A stretch of 64,000 nt of DNA from Rhodopseudomonas palustris (GCF_003031265.1 NZ_CP019966.1:4983501-5047500), one strand, 5' to 3'. Shown: positions 7,587 to 16,995, counted from the first letter of the stretch. Notes: a model not told the origin generated them from the sequence alone. Translations and numbers: made by a program.

Positions 7587-8894
7587 TTATCGCCACGCCC
7601 GCGCGAAGCGGAACGCGTCGCCGAACAATCCGCCCCACGACCGCGCCGAAACGAACGACTTGATCGTGGTCTTTTCCTTCTCGATCTTCGGCGTGCCGTC
7701 GACCCGCACGAAGTTCTGCAGCGCCTTGTTGACGAGCTGCGGATAGGTCAGGAAGAAGTTCTGCGAGCGGATATGCAGCAAATCCGGCATATCCTTGTAC
7801 TTCTTCAGATCTTTCATGACGAACGAGTCGTCCAGCATCTTCTTGTAGAGCGCGAGATTCTCCTTGGTCATCGGATCCTTGCGCGACTTCACCTGGAAGA
7901 TCGCTTCGGCGGCGATCCGGCCCGAGGTCATCGCCAGGTTCGAGCCCTCGCGATGCATCGCGTTGTTGAGCTGCGCGGCGTCGCCGACCACGACCCAGCC
8001 GTCGCCGTAAAGCTGCGGGATCGCCTTGTAGCCGCCCTCCGGGATCAGGTGGCCGGCGTATTCCTTCACTTCGGAGCCTTCGATCAGCGTCGCCACCGAC
8101 GGATGCTTCTTGAAGCGTTCGAGCAGGCCGTACGGCGTCTCGCCGGTCTTCTGGAAGTCCGACACCAGACAGCCGATGCCGATCGAGATCGACTCCTTGT
8201 TGGTGTAGATGAAGCCCATGCCGGTCATACCCGCCGAGATCGTGCCGGCAGCCTCGATCACCACGCCCTCGTCGCCCTTCAGATTGAAACGGGCTTCGAT
8301 GGTCTCGCGCGGCAGGAAGTGCATTTCCTTCACAGCGAGCGCGACGTTCTCCGGCGACGGACGCTCGCGCAGCTCGGCCTTGGTGCCGAGCAGGCCGTTG
8401 ACGCCTTCGGCCAGCACCACGACATCGGCATGCACCTGGCCGCCTTCACGATCGGTGATCACGCCGATCACCTTGCCGTAGGCGTCCTGCACCAGTTCCT
8501 TGACGGTGGTTTCGCAGAGCACGATCGCGCCGGCTTCCTGGGCCTTGCTCGACAGCCATTTGTCGAACTGAGCGCGGATGATGGTGTAGCGGTTCGGCTT
8601 CTCTTCGTTGAAGTCTTCCGAACGGTGATGCAGGCCGGTGTGAGACTTGGCGTCCATCATCCAGAACCGCTGCTCGACGAGGTGACGCTCCAGCGGCGCA
8701 TCCTCGCGGAAGTCGGGCACCAGCTTCTCGAGCATGTCGGCATAAAGAATGGCGCCCTGCACGTTCTTCGAGCCCGGATATTCGCCGCGCTCGATCTGCA
8801 GCACCTTCAGGCCACGCTTGGCCAGGGTCAGCGCCGCGGCGTTGCCGGCCATGCCGGCTCCGACGACGATGGCGTCGAAACGTTCTTCGATCAT
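7587..8894 (-). CDS. fixC: FixC flavoprotein (electron-transfer quinone oxidoreductase-like)
   Basis: A 435-residue protein similar to the ETF-ubiquinone oxidoreductase. The N-terminal [18 protein letters not shown] is the FAD dinucleotide-binding motif, [18 protein letters not shown] follows, and [20 protein letters not shown] is the second FAD contact. It is expected to take electrons from FixAB and split them between quinone and ferredoxin together with FixX. It begins 12 nt after fixB in a clear fixABCX operon. Confidence 0.96.
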   Translation of the reverse strand: MIEERFDAIVVGAGMAGNAAALTLAKRGLKVLQIERGEYPGSKNVQGAILYADMLEKLVPDFREDAPLERHLVEQRFWMMDAKSHTGLHHRSEDFNEEKPNRYTIIRAQFDKWLSSKAQEAGAIVLCETTVKELVQDAYGKVIGVITDREGGQVHADVVVLAEGVNGLLGTKAELRERPSPENVALAVKEMHFLPRETIEARFNLKGDEGVVIEAAGTISAGMTGMGFIYTNKESISIGIGCLVSDFQKTGETPYGLLERFKKHPSVATLIEGSEVKEYAGHLIPEGGYKAIPQLYGDGWVVVGDAAQLNNAMHREGSNLAMTSGRIAAEAIFQVKSRKDPMTKENLALYKKMLDDSFVMKDLKKYKDMPDLLHIRSQNFFLTYPQLVNKALQNFVRVDGTPKIEKEKTTIKSFVSARSWGGLFGDAFRFARAWR

Positions 8895-8906
8895 GGCAGC
8901 CTCCTG

Positions 8907-10013
8907 TTAGCTCGCGATCCGATCGCGGGTGTGCGGCGACAGCCGCTTGCGGAACGCTTCGGTGAGCGCCGGCAGCAAGCGGATCGCATCGGTGACGAGG
9001 GCGAGATGGGCGAAATCGAAGATCGGCGCGTTCTTGTCGGTGTTGATCGCGACGATCAGGTCGGAGCCGTCGACGCCGACGCGGTGCTGAATCGCGCCGG
9101 AGATGCCGGCGGCGATGTACAGCTTCGGCCGAATGGTCTTGCCGGTCTGACCGATCTGGCGGTCGGCCGAGACCCAGCCCTTCTGCACCAGCGGCCGCGA
9201 ACAGCCGTATTCGGCGCCGAGCACGCCGGCGAGCTGGCGCACCAGCTGGAAATTCTCCGGCGAAGCAAGCCCGAGACCGCCGGCCACGACGATGTCGGCA
9301 TAAGCGAGGTTCGAGGTCGCCTTGTCGCGATCCGGCACGAAGGCCAGGATCTTGGTGACGATATCAGCTTCGACCAGACCGAGCGGAAATTCGATGACGC
9401 GGCCGACCGGCTTCTCGACCCGTTCGGGCATCGACATCACGCGCGGCCGTACGGTCGCCATCTGCGGGCGGAAGTTCAGCGTGTAGATCGTGCAGAGCAG
9501 CGAGCCGCCGAAGGTCGGACGGGTCGCGGCGAGCGAGTTGTCGGAGTCGACTTCGAGCTCGGTGCAGTCCGCGGTCAGGCCGGTCAGCAGCGTGGTAGCC
9601 ACCGCGCCGGCGAGGTCGCGGCCAAGCGTCGTGGCGCCGAGCAGCAGGATCTCCGGCTTATGGGTATTGACCAGATCGGTCAGCGCCTTGGTGTAGGACT
9701 CGTTGCGATAGTCGGTCAGCACGTCGTCGGCGACGACGTAAGCGAGGTCGGCGCCGTAGCAGAACGACTCGGCGACCGCAGCCTTGGTGGCGTCACCGGT
9801 CGGGCCGATCACCACCGCGGCAAGCTCGACGCCGAGCTTATCGGCGAGGCGGCGGCCGGAGCCCATCAGCTCCCAGGAGACGGGGTGAACGTGACCACGC
9901 TCCTGCTCGATAAACACCCAGACGTGCTTATAAGCTTTGAAATGCTCGGGCAGCTCCTTCTTGGCGGCGGCGCGTCCGGCGGGCTGCGGGGCAGGCTTGG
10001 CGGGCTGGCTCAT
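8907..10013 (-). CDS. fixB: FixB, electron-transfer flavoprotein alpha-like subunit
   Basis: A 368-residue ETF-alpha homologue. The N-terminal half carries the ETF domain ([21 protein letters not shown]). The C-terminal half holds the FAD-binding signature with [19 protein letters not shown] and [13 protein letters not shown]. The first 25 residues are Pro/Ala/Lys-rich, an extension common in rhizobial FixB. It pairs with FixA to form the bifurcating flavoprotein. Confidence 0.96.
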   Translation of the reverse strand: MSQPAKPAPQPAGRAAAKKELPEHFKAYKHVWVFIEQERGHVHPVSWELMGSGRRLADKLGVELAAVVIGPTGDATKAAVAESFCYGADLAYVVADDVLTDYRNESYTKALTDLVNTHKPEILLLGATTLGRDLAGAVATTLLTGLTADCTELEVDSDNSLAATRPTFGGSLLCTIYTLNFRPQMATVRPRVMSMPERVEKPVGRVIEFPLGLVEADIVTKILAFVPDRDKATSNLAYADIVVAGGLGLASPENFQLVRQLAGVLGAEYGCSRPLVQKGWVSADRQIGQTGKTIRPKLYIAAGISGAIQHRVGVDGSDLIVAINTDKNAPIFDFAHLALVTDAIRLLPALTEAFRKRLSPHTRDRIAS

Positions 10014-10037
10014 CGAAGCGGCTCTCTGTTCGGGTTG

Positions 10038-10883
10038 TCAGAATCCGCGCGCCAGCTCGAACATTTCGTTCTCGAGCTTGGGCCGGAGCTTGAAGATTTC
10101 GTCGATCAGCGCTTCCGCCGGGGGCTGCCCGGCGGCCTCAACGACCTTGGCCTTCTCGGCCCGCGGGGTCGGCGCGAACACGCGCTTCACCACCGTCGGC
10201 GAGCCGCGCAGGCCGCACTTCTGGATGTCTTCGACACCGGCGTCCTGCGCACTCCACTTCACCACTTCGGCGCGTGCGGCGTTCAGCGCGTTGACCATCG
10301 AGCCGCGGCGCACCTGATTGGTGCCTTCCAGCATGGTGATCAGGCATGGCAGATTGCTGCGCAGCACCTGCACGCCGCCTTCGGAGCGGCGTTCGACTTC
10401 GATGGTGCGGGCCTCGAGGTCGAGCGATGAGACCTTCGAAACGTAGGTGAGCTGCAAGAAGTCGAGCCGCTTGCAGATGCCGGGGCCGACCTGGGCGGTG
10501 TCGCCGTCGATGGTCTGCTTGCCGGTGAACACCACATCGACGGCACCGAAGGTCGAGCCGATCTTGCGGATCGCCGCGGCGAGCGCGTAGCTGGTCGCCA
10601 GCGTGTCGGAGCCGGCGAAGAAGCGGTCCGTCAGCAGCACGGCGCGGTTGGCGCCGATGGTCAGCGCCTTGCGCAGAGAGTCCTCGGCGGTCGGCGGGCC
10701 CATCGTCAGCACCGTGACTTCGCCGCCGAGCTTGTCACGTAGCCGCAGCGCCTCTTCGAGCGCGAACAGATCGTAGGGATTGATGATCGTCGGCACGCCC
10801 TGGCGCATGATCGTGTTAGTGACCGGATGCACGCGGATCTGGGCCGAGTCCGGAACCTGCTTGATACAGACGACGATATGCAT
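10038..10883 (-). CDS. fixA: FixA, electron-transfer flavoprotein beta-like subunit
   Basis: A 281-residue ETF-beta homologue starting MHIVVCIKQVPDSAQIRVHP, which is typical of FixA. The signature VFTGKQTIDGDTAQVGPGICKRL is visible. The ATG at 10883 is preferred over a longer frame because it matches FixA N-termini and lies 49 nt downstream of a sigma-54 promoter core. It is the first gene of fixABCX and is expected to be induced by NifA with the rest of the nif regulon. Confidence 0.96.
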   Translation of the reverse strand: MHIVVCIKQVPDSAQIRVHPVTNTIMRQGVPTIINPYDLFALEEALRLRDKLGGEVTVLTMGPPTAEDSLRKALTIGANRAVLLTDRFFAGSDTLATSYALAAAIRKIGSTFGAVDVVFTGKQTIDGDTAQVGPGICKRLDFLQLTYVSKVSSLDLEARTIEVERRSEGGVQVLRSNLPCLITMLEGTNQVRRGSMVNALNAARAEVVKWSAQDAGVEDIQKCGLRGSPTVVKRVFAPTPRAEKAKVVEAAGQPPAEALIDEIFKLRPKLENEMFELARGF

Positions 10884-10931
10884 GGAGTGGCTCCGCGCTT
10901 GCTGACAGAAGCTTGACGACGGAGACTTATG

Positions 10932-10947
10932 AGCAAGCCTCGTACCA
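10932..10947 (-). promoter_or_regulatory. Sigma-54 (-24/-12) promoter of fixABCX
   Basis: The minus strand reads TGGTACGAGGCTTGCT. The invariant GG and GC are 10 nt apart, with one mismatch in the -24 box (TGGTAC for TGGCAC). Transcription would start near 10921, upstream of fixA. Confidence 0.75.
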
Positions 10948-11051
10948 ACTTTTCCGCCGAGGAAAATATCACGCCAAACCAATCATTTGCGACGGGCAGC
11001 TGGGATTGTTACCGGCGCTTCCGAGGGTTGCAATCCGACAACTCCGACACT

Positions 11052-11067
11052 TGTCGGGAAGGCGACA
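11052..11067. promoter_or_regulatory. NifA upstream activator site for fixABCX
   Basis: TGTCGGGAAGGCGACA is an exact TGT-N10-ACA site. It lies about 105 bp upstream of the -24 element of fixA, a normal distance for NifA. Confidence 0.75.
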
Positions 11068-11157
11068 GCGGCGTGACCGACCAGACATTTCACGCCACTG
11101 TGAGATCACCCGCCAAACACGACATGGATGTGAGAAAATACGTCTGGCAGGCGCAGC

Positions 11158-11188
11158 AAAACGGCCCGCCGCGAACGCGACGGGCCGG
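11158..11188 (-). terminator. Rho-independent terminator after nifW
   Basis: On the minus strand the stem GGCCCGTCGC/GCGGCGGGCC with a 4-nt loop is followed by GTTTTGC. It lies 26 nt beyond the nifW stop and separates the iscA-nifUSVW operon from fixA. Confidence 0.7.
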
Positions 11189-11213
11189 CGATAGCAGCAC
11201 CAAAAGGCGGCGG

Positions 11214-11564
11214 TTACTTCAACGCGTCGAGCGGCACGAAGGCCGGGCGCTTCGGCGTCTTCGGCGCCACCGCGTCCTTCAACACCTTGAACACACGCTG
11301 ATCGAGCGGCGAGGACGCGACGAAATCGGCATAAGCCCGCTCCAGCACCGCCTTGCAGCGGGCAGCGGCTTCGTCGCCCGGCAGGTGCTCGAGATCTTCA
11401 CCAGCGAGATACTGACCCATGCGCCGGAGGATGTGCAGCCGCGCGACGTTGAGCAGCCTGGGATCGTAATCGACGCCGAGCAGTTCGAAGAACTCCTCGG
11501 CGGAGCCGGCGCGCTGCAGCCGGGCTACGATATCGGCGGGTTCGGTGACGGCGGATGTGCTCAT
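11214..11564 (-). CDS. nifW: NifW, nitrogenase-protective protein
   Basis: A 116-residue NifW homologue. The N-terminal half has AGSAEEFFELLGVDYDPRLLN and then LHILRRMGQYL, which are characteristic of the family. NifW associates with the MoFe protein and is thought to protect or help mature it, mainly under oxygen stress. It follows nifV by 28 nt and ends the iscA-nifUSVW transcript. Confidence 0.92.
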   Translation of the reverse strand: MSTSAVTEPADIVARLQRAGSAEEFFELLGVDYDPRLLNVARLHILRRMGQYLAGEDLEHLPGDEAAARCKAVLERAYADFVASSPLDQRVFKVLKDAVAPKTPKRPAFVPLDALK

Positions 11565-11592
11565 CTCGGTCTCCTTGGTGGGTTGTCGTCGC

Positions 11593-12786
11593 TCAGGCGC
11601 AGGTGGTGAGCGTCCGCTCGCGGACCTCGCGCCAGATTGCGATCAGTGTCTCGTTGCCAACCGGGCCCTTGTGGGTGACCGCATAACGGCGAACTTTGGC
11701 CAGGATGCCCTGCGCCTCGTCCGCGGTGGCCGGCAGATCGAGCTTGGCGAGCGATGAGGTGATCGCCGACAGCCCGGAATGCTTGCCGATGACGATGCGG
11801 TTGGAGCGGCCGAACAGATTCGGATCGAGCGACTGATAGGTGCGCTGATCCTTGAGCAGCCCGTCGACATGTATTCCCGATTCATGGGTGAAGACGTGCT
11901 CGCCGACGATCGCCTTGTTGAGCGGGATGGTGCGCGCCGCCGCGGTCGCGACCAGATCGGCGACGTTGCCGAGCTCCGACAGCACGATGCCGGTGTCGCG
12001 GCCATAGAGCTGCTTCAGCGCCACCGCAACCTCTTCGAGCGGCGCGTTGCCGGCACGCTCACCAAGACCGATCACCGTCACCGAGGCATGGGTGGCGCCG
12101 GCACGCAACGCGGCCAGCGTGTTAGCGGTGGCGAGGCCGAGGTCGTCGTGGCCGTGGAATTCAAGCTCGAGGTCGGTCGAGGCGCGGAGCGCCGCGAGCA
12201 GCGCGTGGCTGGAGAATGGGTCGAGCACGCTGAGTGTATCGGCGATCCGAAACCGACGCGCGCCGGATGCCTTCGCGGTGGCAATCACCTCGGCGAGGAA
12301 TTCGGGATCGGCACGCGAAGAATCCTCGCCGCCGACGGCGACGTCGAGGCCGCGGTCGCGGGCATAGCCGACCACGCGCTTGACGGTTTCGATCGCATTC
12401 GAACGTAGACCGCCGAGCTTCGCAGCGATCTGCACATCCGACACCGGCACCGAAACATTGACCATCGAAACGCCGGCCTTCAGCGCGGCATCGACGTCCT
12501 CGGTACGCATCCGGCACCAGGCAATCGTCGTTAGCGGCAGCCCGGCCTCGACGATGGCGCGGATCGCCGCAATCTCGTCGGCGCCCATCGCAGGCGTCCC
12601 GGCCTCGATTTCCGGCACGCCGGCGCGCGCCAATGCGCGGGCGATCGCTACCTTTTCGGCGGTGGAGAACGCAACACCCGGCGCCTGCTCACCATCACGC
12701 AAGGTGGTGTCGTTGAGCACGATCGGAGCGGACTGAAAACCGCAGGACTGATCCGGCCGGACGATCTCAGACTTGATCTCAGACAT
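11593..12786 (-). CDS. nifV: NifV homocitrate synthase
   Basis: A 397-residue enzyme that condenses acetyl-CoA and 2-oxoglutarate to homocitrate, the organic ligand of FeMo-co. The LeuA-like TIM-barrel signature NDTTLRDGEQAPGVAF lies near the N-terminus, and EFHGHDDLGLATANT gives the metal-binding histidines. The ATG at 12786 matches NifV N-termini and overlaps the end of nifS by 8 nt, so the genes are coupled. A longer frame upstream would run well into nifS. Confidence 0.95.
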   Translation of the reverse strand: MSEIKSEIVRPDQSCGFQSAPIVLNDTTLRDGEQAPGVAFSTAEKVAIARALARAGVPEIEAGTPAMGADEIAAIRAIVEAGLPLTTIAWCRMRTEDVDAALKAGVSMVNVSVPVSDVQIAAKLGGLRSNAIETVKRVVGYARDRGLDVAVGGEDSSRADPEFLAEVIATAKASGARRFRIADTLSVLDPFSSHALLAALRASTDLELEFHGHDDLGLATANTLAALRAGATHASVTVIGLGERAGNAPLEEVAVALKQLYGRDTGIVLSELGNVADLVATAAARTIPLNKAIVGEHVFTHESGIHVDGLLKDQRTYQSLDPNLFGRSNRIVIGKHSGLSAITSSLAKLDLPATADEAQGILAKVRRYAVTHKGPVGNETLIAIWREVRERTLTTCA

Positions 12787-14011
12787 GGGTTGTTCCTTGC
12801 GCACTTCCAGACGAACGCCCGACCGCTTGCGGAGCATCATCGGCTCCGAACGGCGAGATTGCCCGCAGCTTGGCGACCACGGCGGGAACGACTTCCAGCG
12901 CGCGGTCGATGTCTGCATCGGTGTTGTCGCGCGACAGCGAGAACCGCACGCCGCCCCGAACCGCGTCTTCGGCGACTTTCATGGCCAGCAGCACATGCGA
13001 CGGCTCGAACGAACCGGTCGCGCACGCCGAACCCATCGAAGCCGCGATGCCCGCCCGGTCCAGCAGCGTAATGATCGCCTCGCTGTCGATGAACGAGAAT
13101 GCGAGGTTCGAGGTGTTGGGGAGGCGCTCGGCGCGAGCACCGACGGCGACGCAGTGATCGACCCGCGCCAGGATCTCGCGTTCGAGCCGGTCACGCAGAC
13201 CACGCACACGGATGTCCTCGTCGGCCATCGCGCCAGCGGCAAGCTCAGCCGCGATGCCAAGGCCGACGATGCCCGGCACGTTCTCGGTCCCGGCACGGCG
13301 GCCGCGCTCTTGCTGACCGCCCTTGATCTGCGGCTTGAAGCGGATGCCGTTCCGTACATACAGCGCGCCGACGCCCTTCGGGCCATGCAGCTTGTGTCCG
13401 GAGAGCGACAGCATGTCGATCATGGTCGATTGCAGATCGATCGGGCACTTGCCGACCGCCTGCACCGCGTCGGTGTGGAATAGCGCGCCGACTTCCTTGG
13501 CTAGCTCAGCCAGATCCGCCACCGGCTGGATCACGCCGGTCTCGTTATTGGCCCACATGATCGACGCGATCGCGACACGGTCAGACATCGCTTCGCGATA
13601 GGCCAGAATGTCGAGCCGGCCCTGACGATCGACCGGGATCAAATGAACGCGGATGCCCTTGTTCTTCTCCAGCCAGGCGCAAAGCGACAGCACCGCCGGA
13701 TGTTCGACCGCCGAGATGATCACCTCACGCCGCCGCGGCGCAGCTTCCAGCGCGGACAGGATCGCAGCGTTGTTACTCTCGGTGCCGCCCGAGGTGAAGA
13801 TCAGCTCATGCGGCTGCGCGGCGCCGATCAGCGCCTGGACGCGTTCGCGCGCCCGCTTGACCGCAAGCGCGGCGTGACCGCCGAGTCCGTATTTCGATGA
13901 CGGGTTGCCGTAGTACAGCGAGAAGTACGGCAGCATCGCTTCGACGACGCGCGGATCGGTCCGCGTCGTTGCATTGGCGTCGAGATAGACGATGTCTGCC
14001 GGCTCGTTCAT
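12779..14011 (-). CDS. nifS: NifS cysteine desulfurase
   Basis: A 410-residue PLP enzyme that supplies sulfur from cysteine for nitrogenase Fe-S clusters. The PLP lysine is Lys207 in SLSGHKLHGPKG, and the active-site cysteine is Cys330 in GSACATGSFEPSHV. The N-terminal YLDANATT is typical. The stop overlaps the nifV start, and the start overlaps the nifU stop by 4 nt (ATGA). The last 20 or so residues are Ser/Gly-rich and not conserved. Confidence 0.97.
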   Translation of the reverse strand: MNEPADIVYLDANATTRTDPRVVEAMLPYFSLYYGNPSSKYGLGGHAALAVKRARERVQALIGAAQPHELIFTSGGTESNNAAILSALEAAPRRREVIISAVEHPAVLSLCAWLEKNKGIRVHLIPVDRQGRLDILAYREAMSDRVAIASIMWANNETGVIQPVADLAELAKEVGALFHTDAVQAVGKCPIDLQSTMIDMLSLSGHKLHGPKGVGALYVRNGIRFKPQIKGGQQERGRRAGTENVPGIVGLGIAAELAAGAMADEDIRVRGLRDRLEREILARVDHCVAVGARAERLPNTSNLAFSFIDSEAIITLLDRAGIAASMGSACATGSFEPSHVLLAMKVAEDAVRGGVRFSLSRDNTDADIDRALEVVPAVVAKLRAISPFGADDAPQAVGRSSGSAQGTTHV

Positions 14012-14997
14012 GACACCGGCACCACGCGTAGCGGCCGGCCGAACTTCTCAGCCAGCTTGGCCTGGACACCCGACAGCGTCACCGACGAAAGCTGGCAGCC
14101 GACGCAATTGCCGGACAGCCGGACATAGACGATGTTGCCGTCGAGGCTGACGAATTCGCAGTCACCACCATCGCGCTGCAGATGCGGCCGCAATTCTTCG
14201 ACCGCTTCGGCGATCAGCGCCTCTTGCGGCGGCGCATCGACCAGTCCGGCCGGCGGAGGCACGGGACGTGACGGCGTGGCCTTGGCAATCGGCCGCAGAT
14301 GCGCGGGCGTCGCCTTGGCGGCAAAGATATTGGCGGCCGGCGGCGGCGCACCATGCGGCTTCAACTCAGTGGCGCGCGGCGTCGCGGAGCCGATCCGGTA
14401 GGCGTCTTCGGCCGCAATCAGGCCGTCCTCGACCATCTCGGCATTGACGCGCGCGAGCAGGGATTCGATCTGCTTGAAGCAGGTGCTGCAGCTGCCGGCA
14501 GCCTTGGTGTAGGCAGTGACGTCGTCGAGACTGGTCAGCCGATTGAAGCGAATGGTGCGCTCGATCATCATCTGGCCGACGCCGAGGCACTTGCAGGCCG
14601 GCGGCGCATCGGCCTCGGCCACTGCGGCCTTGCCGCGATACGAACCGATCGCCTGCTGCAGGGCCTCAAAAGTCATCACCGCGCAGTACATCCGCTCGCG
14701 CGGCAAATCGCCCAGGTAGTCGGCGATCGCCGCGGCGCTGATGCCGCTGGCTTCATCGATGGTCTTGCCGGTGATCATGTCAGTGAGGGCCGCCGAGGCG
14801 GCGATCGCCGAGCTGCAGCCGAACGCCTGAAAGCGGGCCTGCGCGATCCGTCCGTCGTCGGGCTCGACCTTCAGCATCAACTTGACGGCGTCGCCCCAGC
14901 CGATGCTGCCGAACCGTCCGACTGCATCAGCCTGCGGCAGAGGACCGGCATTCGGAGAAGTGGAGAAATGATGATCGAACTTGCCGAGGCTGAGCAT
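14008..14997 (-). CDS. nifU: NifU Fe-S cluster scaffold (first scaffold Cys replaced by Trp)
   Basis: A 329-residue three-domain NifU. The N-terminal IscU-like domain is about residues 5-125, the central [2Fe-2S] domain with ACKCLGVGQ and GSCSTC about 130-185, and the C-terminal Nfu domain with NCVGCQLSSVTLSG about 255-329. Cys61 and Cys105 match the second and third scaffold cysteines of the Azotobacter protein. The position of its first cysteine reads GSIGWGD, so Trp34 replaces Cys. The DNA is unambiguous (TGG). The neighbouring Asp that aids cluster release is kept. It starts the nifUSVW block after an IscA-like gene. Confidence 0.95.
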   Translation of the reverse strand: MLSLGKFDHHFSTSPNAGPLPQADAVGRFGSIGWGDAVKLMLKVEPDDGRIAQARFQAFGCSSAIAASAALTDMITGKTIDEASGISAAAIADYLGDLPRERMYCAVMTFEALQQAIGSYRGKAAVAEADAPPACKCLGVGQMMIERTIRFNRLTSLDDVTAYTKAAGSCSTCFKQIESLLARVNAEMVEDGLIAAEDAYRIGSATPRATELKPHGAPPPAANIFAAKATPAHLRPIAKATPSRPVPPPAGLVDAPPQEALIAEAVEELRPHLQRDGGDCEFVSLDGNIVYVRLSGNCVGCQLSSVTLSGVQAKLAEKFGRPLRVVPVS

Positions 14998-15024
14998 GGC
15001 CCGCTCCCGTGGCTGGCGCTGCGC

Positions 15025-15345
15025 TTAACCGAACGACTTACCGCAACCGCACTTAGTGCCGGCGTTGGGGTTGTCGAACGTGAAGCCGGAGCCTTCCAGG
15101 CTCTCGACGAAATCGATGGTCATGCCGGACAGCAGCGGCTGCGAGTCCGGATCGATGAACACCTTGACGCCGCCGGCTTCGACCACAGCGTCATCGACAC
15201 GCGGTTCGGCATCGAGGCCGATCAGATATTTGTAGCCGGCGCAGCCGCCCGCCTCGACCATGACGCGCAGCCCGGCTTCAAGCTTGCCGGCGCGCGACAT
15301 CGCAGCCTTCACAGCGGTCCCGGCTTGTTCGGTGAGAATGATCAT
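15025..15345 (-). CDS. IscA/HesB-type Fe-S carrier, first gene of nifUSVW operon
   Basis: A 106-residue A-type carrier. The three conserved cysteines are Cys35 (EAGGCAGYKY), Cys99 and Cys101 (GTKCGCG). It is expected to bind Fe or a Fe-S cluster and pass it between NifU and targets such as NifB or NifH. The ATG at 15345 is chosen because it gives a normal IscA N-terminus and lies 37 nt downstream of a perfect sigma-54 core; an upstream frame would run across that promoter. Often called iscA-nif or hesB. Confidence 0.92.
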   Translation of the reverse strand: MIILTEQAGTAVKAAMSRAGKLEAGLRVMVEAGGCAGYKYLIGLDAEPRVDDAVVEAGGVKVFIDPDSQPLLSGMTIDFVESLEGSGFTFDNPNAGTKCGCGKSFG

Positions 15346-15381
15346 GGTCGGCCTCCATTTGTTGGGTCCGACATCAACAAG

Positions 15382-15397
15382 TGCAACCGCTGTGCCA
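15382..15397 (-). promoter_or_regulatory. Sigma-54 promoter of iscA-nifUSVW
   Basis: The minus strand reads TGGCACAGCGGTTGCA, a full match to the -24/-12 consensus. The GG-N10-GC spacing is exact. Confidence 0.88.
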
Positions 15398-15453
15398 GCG
15401 CGGGCACAGACGGCAAGCCACTGATTTCGTGCAAAATTATCAGCACCCGACAA

Positions 15454-15469
15454 TGTCGGACGTCCGACA
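15454..15469. promoter_or_regulatory. NifA upstream activator site for iscA-nifUSVW
   Basis: TGTCGGACGTCCGACA is a perfect 16-nt palindrome of the TGT-N10-ACA type, about 58 bp upstream of the -24 box. Confidence 0.85.
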
Positions 15470-15536
15470 TGGTCGCGAAGCCGACGGTTTCCGACAATCG
15501 CTCGCAGCTATTCACCTCAAGGCCGCAAGCATCGCG

Positions 15537-15680
15537 CCCCCCTTCACCCTCCCCTGGAGAGGGAGGAGCGGCACGCAGGCCGCGAAGCGAAGTGGGTGCC
15601 GGGGTGGGGTAAGCCGCTCTTTGCCACCCCGCCGCGCTCGCTGCGCGAGCGCTCCTCCCCCCTCACGGGAGGTGAAGAGC
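15537..15680. repeat. GC-rich intergenic palindromic repeat
   Basis: The spacer between nifQ and the nifUSVW promoter contains CCCTCCCCTGGAGAGGGAGG-type and GCTCGCTGCGCGAGC-type palindromes. Blocks of this kind are common between genes in this bacterial family. It may fold into a hairpin that ends the nifHDK...nifQ transcript. No gene is seen. Confidence 0.5.
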
Positions 15681-15692
15681 GGCGTCACAGCG

Positions 15693-16400
15693 TCAAGCCA
15701 CGGCCGTCCGCAGTTCAACCTCGCGGCGCCGGATCGCCATCCGGCTTTCGCCGCTTTCTTCACCGAAGCACTCGGCGAAGTCGCCGCACTGCGAGCAGAC
15801 CGGGGTGCTACACATCACCATACCGTCGTCTTCGCAGAGCTTGCGGTAGAAGAACCGCTTCCAGCGCATGTTGCGGGTGTTGTCGCGGGCCAGCGGCTCG
15901 AAATGCCGCATCAGCAGCCGGCTCAGCTCGGCGCGGCTGCGCAGCCCGAGATCTTCCCACAAATGCTCCGGCTGCATTGCTCGGCGCGCCACCATCGCGG
16001 CGAGCCAGCGACCGACGTCGCCCGAGGTCGAGCAATGCTTGAGCAGCAGGTCGCGAACCATGCCGGCTTCCTCGTCCTCGTCGTGCTCGCCGACCGCCAG
16101 CACCGACAACAGGACCGAGACATGCGGGAACCAGCCGACGATCAGCGCCGCGAAATCGTCGGCTGTCAGACCGCTGGACTCCGTGATCGAGCCGGGTTCG
16201 GTGACCGCAACCGACAGGATCGACGCCAACACGTGACGATCGAATGCCCGATCGTCATCGATCTGGGCTTCGGCCGGGGTGCAGCCGGTCAAGGCCCGGT
16301 ACACCACCGCCGGAGAGGACGCGAAGCTCGACGCCGTCACGCGCAGCGGCAGCGCCGCTGCCGTCGCGCCTGCCGCCTGGATTCCCGCTGCGCCGAGCAT
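15693..16400 (-). CDS. nifQ: NifQ, molybdenum donor for FeMo-co synthesis
   Basis: A 235-residue NifQ. Near the C-terminus the cysteine motif C-x4-C-x2-C-x5-C (CSTPVCSQCGDFAEC) would hold the Mo-Fe-S cluster, and RWKRFFYRKLCE before it is typical. NifQ delivers Mo to NifEN/NifH. The ATG at 16400 has AGGGAG about 7 nt upstream and is 17 nt from the end of fdxB. It is the last gene of the nifHDKENX block. The sequence after the Cys cluster is a basic tail of about 20 residues. Confidence 0.93.
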   Translation of the reverse strand: MLGAAGIQAAGATAAALPLRVTASSFASSPAVVYRALTGCTPAEAQIDDDRAFDRHVLASILSVAVTEPGSITESSGLTADDFAALIVGWFPHVSVLLSVLAVGEHDEDEEAGMVRDLLLKHCSTSGDVGRWLAAMVARRAMQPEHLWEDLGLRSRAELSRLLMRHFEPLARDNTRNMRWKRFFYRKLCEDDGMVMCSTPVCSQCGDFAECFGEESGESRMAIRRREVELRTAVA

Positions 16401-16417
16401 GTCCGTCGCTCCCTTGC

Positions 16418-16729
16418 TTAGAGCCCGAGTTCGCTGGCCTTGACGTGGGTCTGGCATGCCTTCGGGCAGACCCGGACGCAGGCCGAGCAGCCGATGCAAT
16501 TGCCGGCCGCGTCGAGGACCATCACCTTGCGGACGAACTCCTCGTCATCGTCATCATCATCGAGCGAACAGGCGACCAGTTCGCCCTCCTCGTTGACACC
16601 CATCAGATGCATCACGTCGCGCGAGCACACCTTGTGACAGCGGCCGCAACCGATGCACTTCTTGTCGTCGATCGCGGTGAGGTAAGTCGGTTCCCACGGC
16701 TGGCCGTCGCGGGTGGAAAAGATCGCCAT
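16418..16729 (-). CDS. fdxB: nif-specific 2[4Fe-4S] ferredoxin III
   Basis: A 103-residue ferredoxin. The first cluster motif is CIGCGRCHKVC and the second is CIGCSACVRVCPKAC. An acidic loop of five Asp and two Glu residues (DDDDDEE) lies between them. This loop length and spacing fit the nif ferredoxin III family found after nifX and DUF683. It probably donates electrons for nitrogenase or for cofactor assembly. Confidence 0.9.
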   Translation of the reverse strand: MAIFSTRDGQPWEPTYLTAIDDKKCIGCGRCHKVCSRDVMHLMGVNEEGELVACSLDDDDDDEEFVRKVMVLDAAGNCIGCSACVRVCPKACQTHVKASELGL

Positions 16730-16788
16730 TGTTCGCTCCTGCGCACGGCTCGCGGCCGCGCCGTTTGGGCTGAGGCGTTCGGCCGCGA

Positions 16789-16995
16789 TCAGGCGGCTTT
16801 CGCTTCCAGCTCCTTCAAAGCCTTCCGCGCGGCTTCAAGGGCCGCGTAGGCATCCTGGGTTTCCTGCGCCACCGTCATGATGTTCTGCCAATTGATCGGC
16901 AGCTCTTCCGACAGGTCGTGCAGATTCATCTTCATCGTCGTCGCGCGAGCGGACAGTTTCTTGATCTCGGCCTTCAGCGTGTCGATGTCGGACAT
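16789..16995 (-). CDS. Small nif-linked DUF683/CCE_0567-type protein
   Basis: A 68-residue protein, predicted as an all-alpha hairpin: TLKAEIKKLSARATTMKMNLHDLSEELP, then AYAALEAARKALKELEAKAA. It matches the small CCE_0567 (DUF683) family that sits next to nifX and DUF269 genes in many diazotrophs. Members form helical dimers and are suspected to bind metal. It is 17 nt before the DUF269 gene end in the same operon. Confidence 0.8.
   Translation of the reverse strand: MSDIDTLKAEIKKLSARATTMKMNLHDLSEELPINWQNIMTVAQETQDAYAALEAARKALKELEAKAA

Noticed and set aside
7251..10430. A very long plus-strand open frame (about 1059 codons) opposite fixXCB
   Set aside because: It lies wholly opposite three well-recognised fix genes. 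GC-rich codon use makes the complementary frame lack stops. Its product is Arg/Asp/His-rich with no domain.
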